In this document: one piece after another, positions 1-8,115 of the stretch | Numbering within the stretch: position 1 is the stretch's first letter | How the letters are laid out: each line of letters opens with the position of its first letter | Source of the DNA: RGIG3513 sp045658985 | GTDB taxonomy: Bacteria; Bacillota; Clostridia; Oscillospirales; Butyricicoccaceae | NCBI GenBank assembly: GCA_045658985.1 | Contig: JAZOWC010000038.1 | Span: forward strand, 5,220-69,219 | Length of the DNA stretch: 64,000 nt | Reading direction: 5' to 3' | The notes under the pieces: model-generated | Databases searched by the model: none | Seen by the model: the letters and a program-made list of their open reading frames with translations, nothing else | What the model was told of the DNA's origin: nothing | Made by a program: the position numbers and the translations under genes

Positions 1-718
1 CGAGAAAGCTGATGCATACAAAAGCCATCCAGAATGACGGTCTGCACAGCATCTGCAGGGATGTAAAATCGCGGTGATCAAAATCCTCTTTTTTTGTAGC
101 TGAGGAGCGCTTTGGCTGAGGCAGCAGGGTGCTTGAATCAGGCTTTTTGAGTAGCAGGGCAGACATAACGATAAACATACAGATAGCGACGCCAAGAATA
201 ATGAACGTGGTGCGCCAACCCAGCGAGCTTTTGAACATTGAATCAGCGGCATTGCCCAGTACCAATGCAGAAGCGCCGAATCCCATCATCAGACAGCCGA
301 AGCAGAGTCCTTTTTTGTCGGGGAACCACGCGCTGACAGTTGCGATAACTACGTTGTAGGCGATACCGATACCTATGCCTGCAAGAATGCCATAACTGAT
401 ATACAGCATCCAGATTGCGTCTGTACGTATTGCGGAGGTCAGTACAAATCCTATTGCAGATAAGATACCCGATATAAACAGCGCCGTACGGTGACCTGCT
501 CGTTTTGAGATTTGAGCGCCAAGCAGACCGCCTATGCAGAAGAATGTCATAGCGATGGTAAAGTTCAGCGCAAGCTGTGACGGACTCCATCCGAACTCAA
601 GAGACAGGGGAGCTTTGAGGATAGACCATGCGTACAGCACACCTGCAAAAAGCATTGATATTACACCGATCGGAAGATATAGCCAGCGTACTTGTGTGTT
701 GGGGATAGTTTTGTTCAT
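1..718 (-). CDS. MFS transporter, OxlT-like (cut off by window edge)
   Basis: Reading the minus strand from an ATG at 718 gives an open frame that runs off the left edge. It begins MNKTIPNTQVRWLYLPIGVI and continues through about six hydrophobic segments, with a typical first segment (FAGVLYAWSILKAPL), a loop GAQISKRAGHRTALF and a central loop rich in Lys and Ser. The layout fits the oxalate/formate antiporter-like branch of the major facilitator superfamily. The substrate cannot be told from sequence. About 239 residues are visible, so the second half is missing from the window. It has its own promoter just upstream and diverges from the DUF1292 gene. Confidence 0.8.
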   Translation of the reverse strand, partial: MNKTIPNTQVRWLYLPIGVISMLFAGVLYAWSILKAPLSLEFGWSPSQLALNFTIAMTFFCIGGLLGAQISKRAGHRTALFISGILSAIGFVLTSAIRTDAIWMLYISYGILAGIGIGIAYNVVIATVSAWFPDKKGLCFGCLMMGFGASALVLGNAADSMFKSSLGWRTTFIILGVAICMFIVMSALLLKKPDSSTLLPQPKRSSATKKEDFDHRDFTSLQMLCRPSFWMAFVCISFL

Positions 719-752
719 TACACCAACTCCATATAGACATAAAAGTGTTAAT

Positions 753-781
753 ATTTTACATTTTTTTGAGCCATAAGTCAA
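753..781 (-). promoter_or_regulatory. Sigma-A-type promoter for the MFS gene
   Basis: On the minus strand TTGACT (776-781) and TAAAAT (753-758) are separated by exactly 17 bp, about 35 bp ahead of the ATG at 718. Confidence 0.6.
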
Positions 782-815
782 GGGATAAGTAAAATTGATA
801 TGTTTACACTTCTGC

Positions 816-844
816 TTGCGCTTTTGAGGCGGGATTGATATAAT
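816..844 (+). promoter_or_regulatory. Sigma-A-type promoter for the DUF1292 gene
   Basis: TTGCGC (816-821) and a perfect TATAAT (839-844) are 17 bp apart. The -35 box is weak. An AGGAG ribosome site follows at 867-871, ahead of the ATG at 879. Confidence 0.5.
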
Positions 845-878
845 GAATACATAATATAAAGAAAGTAGGAGTAGACAG

Positions 879-1121
879 ATGGAAGAAAATAACAAGATGA
901 CTCTGGAGTTTGAGGACGGAGAAATACTCGAATTGGACGTTATGGGCCTTTTTGACGTTAAAGGAGTCGATTATATTGCTCTTTTGCATCAAGAGACCGA
1001 CGACGTGTATCTCTATCGCTACGTAGCAAACGGCGACAGTTTCGAGCTCGAAGACATCCCCGAAAAAGATTATAAAGCGGTAGAAAAGGTCTTTCTCGAG
1101 ATTAACAACGGCAAAGAATAA
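879..1121 (+). CDS. DUF1292 domain protein (YrzB-like)
   Basis: This 80-residue acidic protein has the full DUF1292 pattern: an N-terminal beta segment (LEFEDGEILELDVMGLFDVKG), a central DYIALLHQETDDVYLYRY strand pair and the ending DYKAVEKVFLEI. Family members (B. subtilis YrzB) are small soluble proteins of unknown function, common in Firmicutes. An AGGAG box lies 7 nt before the ATG. It heads a plus-strand set with the P-loop protein and two acetyltransferases, but nothing in the sequence ties it to their function. Confidence 0.85.
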   Translation: MEENNKMTLEFEDGEILELDVMGLFDVKGVDYIALLHQETDDVYLYRYVANGDSFELEDIPEKDYKAVEKVFLEINNGKE

Positions 1122-1144
1122 TTATTGCCTGCCGGTGACCGAGC

Positions 1145-1837
1145 TTGAAGATTGAGAGTAATATCATCAGGTATTACCTGAAAAACGTGTATTTTATCAC
1201 GGGAACGGCCTATGCGGGCAAGTCAACTGCCGTAAGGATGCTTGCAGAGCGATACGATATGATCGGCTGCGGAGAAAACTATCACAGCGTGGTATCGGAT
1301 ATTGTGGCCACACCTGATGCCCAGCCGAATATCAGCTGGCTCAATAATCTCATAGACTGGAAGGATTTTGTTACCCGCGCTCCAGAGGAATACGAAAGAT
1401 GGATATACGCTACTGCGAGGGAAGCCGCCGAGTTTGAGGTTGCGCAGCTGATATCTATGCCCCGCGACCGAAAGATCATAGTTGACACCAATATTCCCGT
1501 GGATATCCTCAGAGAGATATCCGACTATAAGCACGTTGCTGTTATGCTGTCTCCTCAGTCGATGAGTGTGGATAGATTTTTTGACCGTAATGATCCCGAT
1601 AAACAGTTCATTTTGAGTGTTATAGAAGGCTGCGATGATAAAGACGCCGTTATGGATAACTACCGTCGGGGGCTCAAGCTGATCAACAGCCAAAAACACT
1701 ATGATGAGTACGCAAACAGCGGATTTTTTACGGTAGTGCGTCAGGATAATGATACAGATACCAGAGAAGATGTATGCAATATTCTGGCCGAGCATTTTGG
1801 ACTAACCATGGCTCAACGGAGGAACAATGATTATTGA
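1145..1837 (+). CDS. P-loop kinase-like ATPase
   Basis: A 230-residue protein with a Walker A motif GTAYAGKST near residues 20-28, immediately after a beta strand (VYFIT), and a likely Walker B-like strand RKIIVDTN near 115. Overall it resembles small nucleoside or shikimate kinase folds, but no substrate-specific motif is clear. The listed start is TTG at 1145 with no good ribosome site. A GTG at about codon 15, directly before the P-loop strand, is an alternative. It overlaps the next gene by 11 bp, so the two are likely translated together. Confidence 0.65.
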   Translation: MKIESNIIRYYLKNVYFITGTAYAGKSTAVRMLAERYDMIGCGENYHSVVSDIVATPDAQPNISWLNNLIDWKDFVTRAPEEYERWIYATAREAAEFEVAQLISMPRDRKIIVDTNIPVDILREISDYKHVAVMLSPQSMSVDRFFDRNDPDKQFILSVIEGCDDKDAVMDNYRRGLKLINSQKHYDEYANSGFFTVVRQDNDTDTREDVCNILAEHFGLTMAQRRNNDY

Positions 1838-2342
1838 GACAGGCAGACTAATACTGCGTGAAATGACGTTTGATGACTTTGACGGTCTTATGGGCGTGCT
1901 TGGTGATGGGGATATTATGAGGTATTATCCCTATGACTTTGACGGTGAGCGTGTGAGAGGCTGGATTGGCAGGAATATTGAGAGATACCGTATATTTGGA
2001 TTTGGACTGTGGGCCGTGTGCATCAAAGACACGGGAGAGCTGATAGGAGACTGCGGGTTGACCATGCAGCTTATCAACGGACAGATCAAGCCGGAAATCG
2101 GATATCATATCCGCAGAGACAAGCAGCGCCAAGGCTATGCTACCGAAGCTGCGGCAGCCGTGCGTGATTGGGCGTTTGGCAATACAACTTTTAATATGTT
2201 GTATTCTTATATGCCAAAATCCAATATACCCTCGGCAAAGACGGCTCAATCCTATGGGTGTAAGCTGATTGACGAGTACATAAACAGCGATATCGAGACA
2301 CAGGTTTACGGCATATCGAGGCAAGAGTGGGAGAATATATGA
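1827..2342 (+). CDS. GNAT family N-acetyltransferase (RimJ/RimL type)
   Basis: This 171-residue protein starts MIIETGRLILREMTFDDF, the typical opening of the RimJ/RimL-like GNAT group. It carries the acetyl-CoA loop RRDKQRQGYATEAAAA near residues 96-111 (the Q/RxxGxG/A type signature) and the usual late segment SNIPSAKTAQSYGCKLID. Family members move an acetyl group to amino groups of proteins or small molecules. The substrate is unknown. A GGAGG-type site lies just before the ATG within the previous gene. The next gene starts at the ATGA overlap. Confidence 0.85.
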   Translation: MIIETGRLILREMTFDDFDGLMGVLGDGDIMRYYPYDFDGERVRGWIGRNIERYRIFGFGLWAVCIKDTGELIGDCGLTMQLINGQIKPEIGYHIRRDKQRQGYATEAAAAVRDWAFGNTTFNMLYSYMPKSNIPSAKTAQSYGCKLIDEYINSDIETQVYGISRQEWENI

Positions 2343-2845
2343 AACTGCAAACCGATAGATTGATTATCTGTGAGTTTACGCCCGATATGGCAGAGGACGT
2401 GCACAAAAACTCCCAGGATAATGATACAAGACGGTTTTTGCCTGATGAGGTTTTTGAGACGGCAGAGGATGCTGCGGATGCGCTCAAGTACCTGATGGGC
2501 GTTTATGAAACCGGTGACGGGCCCCTTGTGTACCCCGTACTGATGAAATCCGGGACAAACATAGGCTACGTTCAGCTCGTACCCACAGAGGATGGGTATG
2601 AGGTTGGTTATCACATAGCCGAATCGTACACCGGCAGAGGGTATGCAACAGAGGCGCTCGGTTGCTTTTTGGAGTATATTATGCCTGACAAAAATATTAA
2701 CAAGGTGTACGGCATATGCGTCAGCGAAAATCTCGCATCCTGCTGTGTTCTTGAAAAGTGTGGGTTTCAAAAGCTTTTTGAGGGACTCGGAAAATATCAA
2801 GGGAGAGATACAAGTATCGCAAAGTACGTGTACACAACTAAATAA
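2339..2845 (+). CDS. GNAT family N-acetyltransferase (second copy)
   Basis: A 168-residue GNAT paralogue of the gene before it (MKLQTDRLIICEFTPDMAED at the start, acetyl-CoA loop AESYTGRGYATEAL near residues 98-111, ending segment NLASCCVLEKCGFQKL). I chose the ATG at 2339 because it overlaps the stop of the first acetyltransferase as ATGA and gives the normal family start. An upstream GTG at 2327 would add only four residues. Two such genes in tandem suggest an old duplication, but their modest similarity means the substrates probably differ. A terminator follows. Confidence 0.85.
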   Translation: MKLQTDRLIICEFTPDMAEDVHKNSQDNDTRRFLPDEVFETAEDAADALKYLMGVYETGDGPLVYPVLMKSGTNIGYVQLVPTEDGYEVGYHIAESYTGRGYATEALGCFLEYIMPDKNINKVYGICVSENLASCCVLEKCGFQKLFEGLGKYQGRDTSIAKYVYTTK

Positions 2846-2884
2846 TACTAATTGCAAACGCTAAACGTAAACTTAAAATAAACA

Positions 2885-2926
2885 AACCACCCGATTCTAC
2901 ATGATCAGAATCGGGTGGTTGTATTT
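2885..2926. terminator. Two-way intrinsic terminator
   Basis: A perfect 14-bp stem (2885-2898 with 2907-2920) and 8-nt loop is followed by GTATTTTTGTT on the plus strand. On the minus strand a TTTGTTTATTTT run follows. It sits between two converging units (acetyltransferases and rnf), so it likely serves both. Confidence 0.85.
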
Positions 2927-2930
2927 TTGT

Positions 2931-3176
2931 TCAGTTGCTTTGATTGCTGATGTCGATTATCGGAGTTGCTCCGTCATCCGGATCGGATTTGGGCTCAAGC
3001 TGAGAGTAGTCCTTCCATGGAAGTTCGATACGCCAGCTGTCCGACGTAAACACCAGACATTCTGTAAAGAAGTAGAAGGCAAAAACCGCAAGCAAGACAA
3101 AAACAACACAGATAATTGTGATGAGTAGTTTGTTTCGTTTTCTTTTGTAGAAAGAGGATCCCTTGTATGAGTTCAT
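2931..3176 (-). CDS. Small single-pass membrane protein behind rnfB
   Basis: 81 residues: a basic start (MNSYKGSSFYKRKRNK), one membrane segment at about 17-37 (LLITIICVVFVLLAVFAFYF) and an outer tail of about 44 residues rich in Asp, Ser and Pro. By the positive-inside rule the N terminus is in the cytoplasm. I do not recognise a family. It lies 27 bp after rnfB, has an AAGGAG ribosome site and is followed by the terminator, so it is probably the last gene of the rnf unit. An accessory role for Rnf is only a guess from position. Confidence 0.6.
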   Translation of the reverse strand: MNSYKGSSFYKRKRNKLLITIICVVFVLLAVFAFYFFTECLVFTSDSWRIELPWKDYSQLEPKSDPDDGATPIIDISNQSN

Positions 3177-3203
3177 GCCTTTAATTTACTCCTTGAGAGA
3201 TGA

Positions 3204-3986
3204 TTACTTGGTGATGATCTTGCGGGGGCAGACCTCTGCGCACTTGCCGCAATCCTGGCACTTGGAGTAATCGATACGAGCAACATTGTCAACAACTGTG
3301 ATTGCCTCGTGGGGGCAATTCTTGACGCAGATACCGCAGCCGATGCAGCCGACCTGGCAGATCTTGCGGACTTCGCCGCCCTTTGCCTTGGAGACACAAG
3401 CGACATGAGTCTTGTTGTTGGCGGGAACGATAGCGATGATGTTTCTGGGGCATGCGCCTACGCACTTGCCGCAAGCGATACAAGCATCGCTGTTTACAAC
3501 AGCCTTGCCGTCAACAATGGAGATTGCATCGTTGGGGCAGACCTTTGCGCAGGAGCCGTAACCCAGGCATCCGAAGTTGCACTCGAGGGGGCCGCCGGCA
3601 ACCTTCATAGCTGCGAGGCAGTCGATAGCGCCTACGTAGTCATACTTACGGCTGGCATTGCTGCCGCCGGAGCATCTGACGTATGCGGTCATTTTGATGG
3701 TTTCGCCTGCTTCTACGCCCATGATCTCAGCGATCTTCTGAGCGGTTTCAGCACCGCCGACGGGGCAGGTGTTGACAGCAGCTTCGCCGTTAACGATAGC
3801 TTCTGCAAGGTTTGCACAACCTGCGTAGCCGCAGCCACCGCAGTTTGCGCCGGGGAGACATTCCTGTACCATGGGGATACGCTCGTCCTGCTCGACAGCA
3901 AAGATCTTGGAGCCGACAGCAAGGAGCAGACCGAACAGGAGGCCGAGGATAGTGAGTGTTAATACAGCAGCAAGAATAGAAATCAT
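3204..3986 (-). CDS. rnfB: Rnf complex subunit B (iron-sulfur)
   Basis: RnfB passes electrons between ferredoxin and the membrane part of the Rnf ferredoxin:NAD+ oxidoreductase, which pumps Na+ or H+. The 260 residues have a membrane anchor at about 4-28, then a four-Cys Fes cluster motif (CLPGANCGGCGYAGC, with a later Cys near 74), then ferredoxin-like motifs: an atypical GYGSCAKVCPNDA, ACIACGKCVGACP, GCIGCGICVKNCP and KCQDCGKCAEVCP. This is a typical clostridial RnfB. It is the last rnf gene, 19 bp after rnfA. Confidence 0.96.
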   Translation of the reverse strand: MISILAAVLTLTILGLLFGLLLAVGSKIFAVEQDERIPMVQECLPGANCGGCGYAGCANLAEAIVNGEAAVNTCPVGGAETAQKIAEIMGVEAGETIKMTAYVRCSGGSNASRKYDYVGAIDCLAAMKVAGGPLECNFGCLGYGSCAKVCPNDAISIVDGKAVVNSDACIACGKCVGACPRNIIAIVPANNKTHVACVSKAKGGEVRKICQVGCIGCGICVKNCPHEAITVVDNVARIDYSKCQDCGKCAEVCPRKIITK

Positions 3987-4005
3987 ATATTAACTCCTCC
4001 CTTAA

Positions 4006-4593
4006 TTAAAAGATGGACAGGCCCTGGAAGCCCATGAATGCGATGGACAGCAGGGAAGCTGTGACCAGAGCGATGGGGAAACCTTCAAAAGCCTTGGGGT
4101 AGTTTGCGTACTCGAGATGCTCTCTGACAGAGGAGAAGAGGATGATGGCGACGGTGAAGCCGACACCGGACATACAAGCGTAGAGAACGGACTCGATGAA
4201 GTTGTACTGGTTGGTAACGTTCAGCAGAGCAACACCCAGAACAGCGCAGTTGGTGGTGATCAGAGGGAGATAGATACCCAGAGCCTTGTACAGGGAGGGG
4301 ATCATCTTCATGAGGAACAGCTCAACAAACTGAACCAGAGATGCAATGATCAGAATGAAAACAACGGTCTGCATGTACATCAGGTCGAGCTTGACAAGAA
4401 CAAACTCGTTGATGATGTATGTGACAGAGGATGCAACAGTCATAACGAATATAACTGCGAGACCCATGCCGACGGCAGTGTCAGTCTTCTTGGAAACACC
4501 AAGGAAGGGGCAGATGCCGAGGAACTTAACAAAGATGAAGTTCTGAACCAGAACTGCGGCAAGGGACAGAGAAAGTACGGATGCAAATGTCAT
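4006..4593 (-). CDS. rnfA: Rnf complex subunit A
   Basis: This 195-residue integral membrane protein has six hydrophobic segments and the RnfA/NqrE opening (SLAAVLVQNFIFVKFLGICPFLG). The Cys in FLGICPF and the matching ITTNCAVLG later in the chain are the conserved cysteines that bind a cluster in the membrane core of Rnf/NQR. It pairs with RnfE to form the ion path. It starts next to the rnfE stop (no gap) and is followed by rnfB. Confidence 0.96.
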   Translation of the reverse strand: MTFASVLSLSLAAVLVQNFIFVKFLGICPFLGVSKKTDTAVGMGLAVIFVMTVASSVTYIINEFVLVKLDLMYMQTVVFILIIASLVQFVELFLMKMIPSLYKALGIYLPLITTNCAVLGVALLNVTNQYNFIESVLYACMSGVGFTVAIILFSSVREHLEYANYPKAFEGFPIALVTASLLSIAFMGFQGLSIF

Positions 4594-5202
4594 TTAGTTC
4601 TTCCTCCCTTTAACTTTTTTGATAACGACCTGGAAAGCGGCGATCAGAATGCCGAGGCAGAGGAAACCGCCGGGAGCCTGAACGATCATGGTAACGGGCT
4701 GATAATTTGCACCGAAGAGGGGGATACCGTAGATGGTACCTGCACCGATGATCTCACGGATCGAAGCCAGCAGGCACAGAGCGAATGTAAAGCCCAGACC
4801 CATAGCCAGACCGTCGATCATGCTGCGGAATACACCGTTCTTGGAAGCAAAAGCTTCAGCACGAGCCAGAATGATGCAGTTAACAACGATGAGGGGGATG
4901 TACATACCGAGAGATACCGACAGGTCGGGCAGATATGCCTGCATGAGCAGGTCAAGGACTGTAACGAAGCCTGCGATAACAACGATGTAGCAAGCGATAC
5001 GTACTTTGGAGGGGATCAGCTTGCGCAGCAGGGAGATAACTACGTTGGAGCAAATCAGAACGAATGCTGCAGCGAGACCCATACCGATAGCATTGCTGAG
5101 GGAGGTACTTGTTGCCAGCGTGGGGCACATACCGATAAGCTGAACAAGAACAGGGTTGTTGGTGAAAAGACCATCAAGGATCTGATTAATAGTTTTCTTC
5201 AT
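4594..5202 (-). CDS. rnfE: Rnf complex subunit E
   Basis: A 202-residue membrane protein homologous to RnfA, with the family features NPVLVQLIGMCPTLATSTSL near the start and PLIVVNCIILARAEAFA in the middle. The two Cys (in GMCP and VNCI) match those that bind the shared intramembrane cluster with RnfA. It ends in a short basic tail (VIKKVKGRKN). Its start ATG overlaps the rnfG stop by one base, so the two are probably translationally coupled. Confidence 0.96.
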   Translation of the reverse strand: MKKTINQILDGLFTNNPVLVQLIGMCPTLATSTSLSNAIGMGLAAAFVLICSNVVISLLRKLIPSKVRIACYIVVIAGFVTVLDLLMQAYLPDLSVSLGMYIPLIVVNCIILARAEAFASKNGVFRSMIDGLAMGLGFTFALCLLASIREIIGAGTIYGIPLFGANYQPVTMIVQAPGGFLCLGILIAAFQVVIKKVKGRKN

Positions 5203-5762
5203 TATTTGCCACCTCCGAGATAGTCTGCAGCGGCGTCAATTGCTGCCTGAACACCCTTAGTAACAGCAGTAGAGGTTACTGTTGCGCCGGAAATTGCAAC
5301 AACGTCGGTCTCAGCAGTCTTGCTGTTCTTGACGAGGTTGAGAGTACCGGTGAGACCCTCGAACTGAGAAAGCCATGCAGGATCGTTAGCCTTGCTGCCC
5401 AGACCTGCTGTTTCGGCGATAGAAGTGATTCTTACGCCGGCAACGGTCTTGTCTGCGTTAACACCGATAATAAGAACGATGTCGGCGGCAAAACCGGAAG
5501 AACTGAGCTGGACACAAACACCTGCGTTGTCACCGCTGTTGGATGTAGCCTTGTACATCTTGGTAACTGCGGGATAAGCAGAGGAATCAACCTGCTCAAA
5601 GGTTGCATTGGGAATGATATCCGCCATAGCTGCCTGAACTTTTGCTTCGGCAATTTCGGCAATGGTATCTTCGGTAAGGAAGTTTACAAAACCGAGAAGT
5701 GCGGAAACAGCCAAACAGATGATGGCCAAAACAGAAATCATAGCGACAGGTGTGTTTTTCAT
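5202..5762 (-). CDS. rnfG: Rnf complex subunit G (covalent FMN)
   Basis: A 186-residue protein with an N-terminal membrane anchor (residues about 7-28) and an outside FMN-binding domain. The flavin attachment motif is VVAISGATVTSTAV near residues 155-168, where a Thr carries FMN in known RnfG/NqrC proteins. RnfG relays electrons between the membrane flavins and clusters. It overlaps rnfD by one base at its start and rnfE at its end. Confidence 0.95.
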   Translation of the reverse strand: MKNTPVAMISVLAIICLAVSALLGFVNFLTEDTIAEIAEAKVQAAMADIIPNATFEQVDSSAYPAVTKMYKATSNSGDNAGVCVQLSSSGFAADIVLIIGVNADKTVAGVRITSIAETAGLGSKANDPAWLSQFEGLTGTLNLVKNSKTAETDVVAISGATVTSTAVTKGVQAAIDAAADYLGGGK

Positions 5763-6760
5763 TATTTAGCCGCCTCCTTCTTCTGCTTGGGGTGAGCGCC
5801 AAACTTCTTGGGCACAGAGATTTTTTCGATCAGGAATACCAGAGCGTTCATAATGAGGATAGCGTAGGAAGTTCCCTCGGGATATGCGCTGAAGTATCTG
5901 ATGAATACAGTGAGCAGACCGCAGCCTACGCCGTAGATGATCTGGCCGCGCTTGGTGATGGGAGAGGTTGTATAGTCGGTAGCCATAAAGATAGCACCCA
6001 GCATCAGACCGCCGGAGAGGAGGCTGAACAGCATGGAATCGAGATGGCCGAGGTCACCCTTGGGGAACAGGAAGGTGATAACAGCGACTGTACCGATATA
6101 AGTAAGGGGGATACGGACGGTGATGACCTTTCTGTATACCAGATAGATACCGCCGGCCAGCAGAGCCAGAGCGGAAACTTCACCCATGGAGCCGCCGATC
6201 ATACCCAAAGCCATGTCAGCAAAAGAAGCTTCGGGAGCGATGCCCTGGCTCAGTGCGGACAGAGGAGTTGCAGAGGATACAGCATCGGGAACAGCCTTGA
6301 TAAGGGGCAGGTCAGCACGGGGAGCGGTCCACAGAGTCATAGCTGCGGGCCAGGAAGCAAGCAGGAATGCACGGCCTGCCAGAGCAGGGTTCATGAAGTT
6401 CTTGCCGATGCCGCCGTAGAGCTGCTTGACAATGATGATTGCGAATGCAGCGCCTACAACTACCATCCACCACTGGGAGGATACGGGCAGGCAGAATGCA
6501 AGGAGCAGACCTGTTACACATGCGGAGAGGTCGGATACGGAATTGGGCTTTTTGAGAATCAGGCAGTAGAGATATTCGAAAGCTGCACAGGATGCTACAG
6601 AAACAGCAACCAGGAAGAGTGCGCGCAGACCGAATACATAAACCGACACAATAAGAGCGGGCATAAGAGCAATAATAACGTCAAGCATTATATGGGTGAT
6701 GCCCTCGGATGTTCTTATGTGCGGAGATGAACTGACTTTGAGTTTGCTTAAATCATGCAT
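5762..6760 (-). CDS. rnfD: Rnf complex subunit D
   Basis: A 332-residue polytopic protein, homologous to NqrB and RnfD (SSPHIRTSEGITHIMLDVIIALMPAL start; NFMNPALAGRAFLLASWPAAMT core). RnfD usually carries a covalent FMN on a Thr in an S/TGAT-like motif. Here the matching site reads AVSSATPLSAL near residue 160, with Ser in place of Gly. It is part of the Na+/H+ path. It starts 11 bp after rnfC and overlaps rnfG by one base. Confidence 0.95.
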   Translation of the reverse strand: MHDLSKLKVSSSPHIRTSEGITHIMLDVIIALMPALIVSVYVFGLRALFLVAVSVASCAAFEYLYCLILKKPNSVSDLSACVTGLLLAFCLPVSSQWWMVVVGAAFAIIIVKQLYGGIGKNFMNPALAGRAFLLASWPAAMTLWTAPRADLPLIKAVPDAVSSATPLSALSQGIAPEASFADMALGMIGGSMGEVSALALLAGGIYLVYRKVITVRIPLTYIGTVAVITFLFPKGDLGHLDSMLFSLLSGGLMLGAIFMATDYTTSPITKRGQIIYGVGCGLLTVFIRYFSAYPEGTSYAILIMNALVFLIEKISVPKKFGAHPKQKKEAAK

Positions 6761-6771
6761 TGTTCAGCACC

Positions 6772-8085
6772 TCACTTCTTTCTGCGGGAGTCAGCAACAC
6801 GCTGCTTAGCCACGCGAATACCCTGTACCAGGGGGAGCTTGCCGGGGCAGACGAAAGTACAAGCACCGCACTCGATGCAGTCAAGAGCGTTGACCTTCTC
6901 GAGAACCTGTACGGGGTCTGTCTCGTAGCTGCGATAGATGTAGGTGGGGATCAGACCCATGGGGCAGACCTCAACACACTTGCCGCAGCGGATACATACG
7001 GGATTGGGATTGAGAACACATTCCTTGCCGCAGAAAGCCAGGATAGCGTTGGTACCCTTGATAACGGGAACGTCCAGAGAGGACAGTGCTGTACCCATCA
7101 TGGGACCGCCCATCAGCAGCTTGTTGGGAGCTTCTTTGAAGCCGCCGCAAGCGTCGATAAGCTTCTCAACGGGAGTACCGATTCTTACTTCCAGGTTCTT
7201 GGGCTCGCAGATGGCAGAACCGGAAACGGTAACGATTCTTCTGAGTACGGGAGTACCCTGAGTAAAGAGACGGTAGATAGCAGCGGTTGTATCTGCGTTG
7301 AATACTGCGCAACCTGCATCAGCGGGAAGCTTGCCGGACAGAACCTGACGGCCTGTTACAGCATAAATCAGCTGCTTTTCAGCACCCTGGGGGTACTTGG
7401 TTGCGAGGACGGTTACGTCAACTCCGCATCCGTCGGGCAGATACTTCTTAAGGCCTTCAACAACATTCTGCTTATTGTTCTCGATACAGATCGCAGTTTC
7501 AATATCACCGAACATTTTGCGCAGAAGCTTTGCGCCCTCAGCGACTTCTTCGGGACGCTCGAGCATAATTCTGTGGTCGGATGTGATGTAGGGCTCACAC
7601 TCGGCAGCATTGATGATCAAGCGGTCGACCTTTCCGATACCGGAAGAAATCTTGATGTGAGTGGGGAATGCGGCGCCGCCGTGACCGACGATACCGGCCT
7701 CTCTGACCGCGCTGATGAACTCCTCAGTCGTGATCTTGGACAGGTCTTTGGGCTGGATGGATTCGTGGGGAGCGTCCTTAAAATCGTTGTCGATAATAAT
7801 GGACATGACCTTGCTGCCGTTGGAATGAGCCATGGGAACGATATCCCTGACTGTTCCGGAGATGGTAGCATGGATGGGGGCCGATACAGGAGCGGGGCTG
7901 TCAGCGATCTTCTGTCCCATGTAGACATAGTCGCCCTTGCTTACCAGGGGTTCGCAAGGTGCGCCAATGTGCATGCTGATAGGCAGAATGACATACTCCG
8001 GCGGCGCAAGTTTTTCGATAGGTTTGCTGTTTGTCAGCTCTTTCATTCCGTCAGGGTGTATACCACCCTTGAAGGTGCGTGCCAT
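6772..8085 (-). CDS. rnfC: Rnf complex subunit C (NADH site)
   Basis: RnfC holds the NAD(H) site of the complex and faces the cytoplasm. The 437-residue protein has the N-terminal RnfC barrel, the GHGGAAFPTHIK flavin/NAD loop near 135 and two C-terminal 4Fe-4S motifs (CIRCGKCVEVCP, CIECGACTFVCP). I use ATG 8085, with AGAGGTG about 7 nt ahead. A GTG at 8094 would add three residues and overlap that site. It is the first rnf gene and lies 30 bp after tmcAL, so it may share that promoter. Confidence 0.95.
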   Translation of the reverse strand: MARTFKGGIHPDGMKELTNSKPIEKLAPPEYVILPISMHIGAPCEPLVSKGDYVYMGQKIADSPAPVSAPIHATISGTVRDIVPMAHSNGSKVMSIIIDNDFKDAPHESIQPKDLSKITTEEFISAVREAGIVGHGGAAFPTHIKISSGIGKVDRLIINAAECEPYITSDHRIMLERPEEVAEGAKLLRKMFGDIETAICIENNKQNVVEGLKKYLPDGCGVDVTVLATKYPQGAEKQLIYAVTGRQVLSGKLPADAGCAVFNADTTAAIYRLFTQGTPVLRRIVTVSGSAICEPKNLEVRIGTPVEKLIDACGGFKEAPNKLLMGGPMMGTALSSLDVPVIKGTNAILAFCGKECVLNPNPVCIRCGKCVEVCPMGLIPTYIYRSYETDPVQVLEKVNALDCIECGACTFVCPGKLPLVQGIRVAKQRVADSRRKK

Positions 8086-8115
8086 CGATTTCACCTCTGA
8101 TTTTCATAATTTATC

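Noticed and set aside
243..590. 115-codon frame inside the left-edge MFS region
   Set aside because: It lies in a different frame of the same strand as the MFS transporter, whose long hydrophobic frame reaches the window edge.
6760..8100. Open frames opposite rnfC, rnfD and rnfA/E
   Set aside because: Shadow frames in another reading of the rnf genes, rich in Gly, Ala, Asp and Cys, without ribosome sites.
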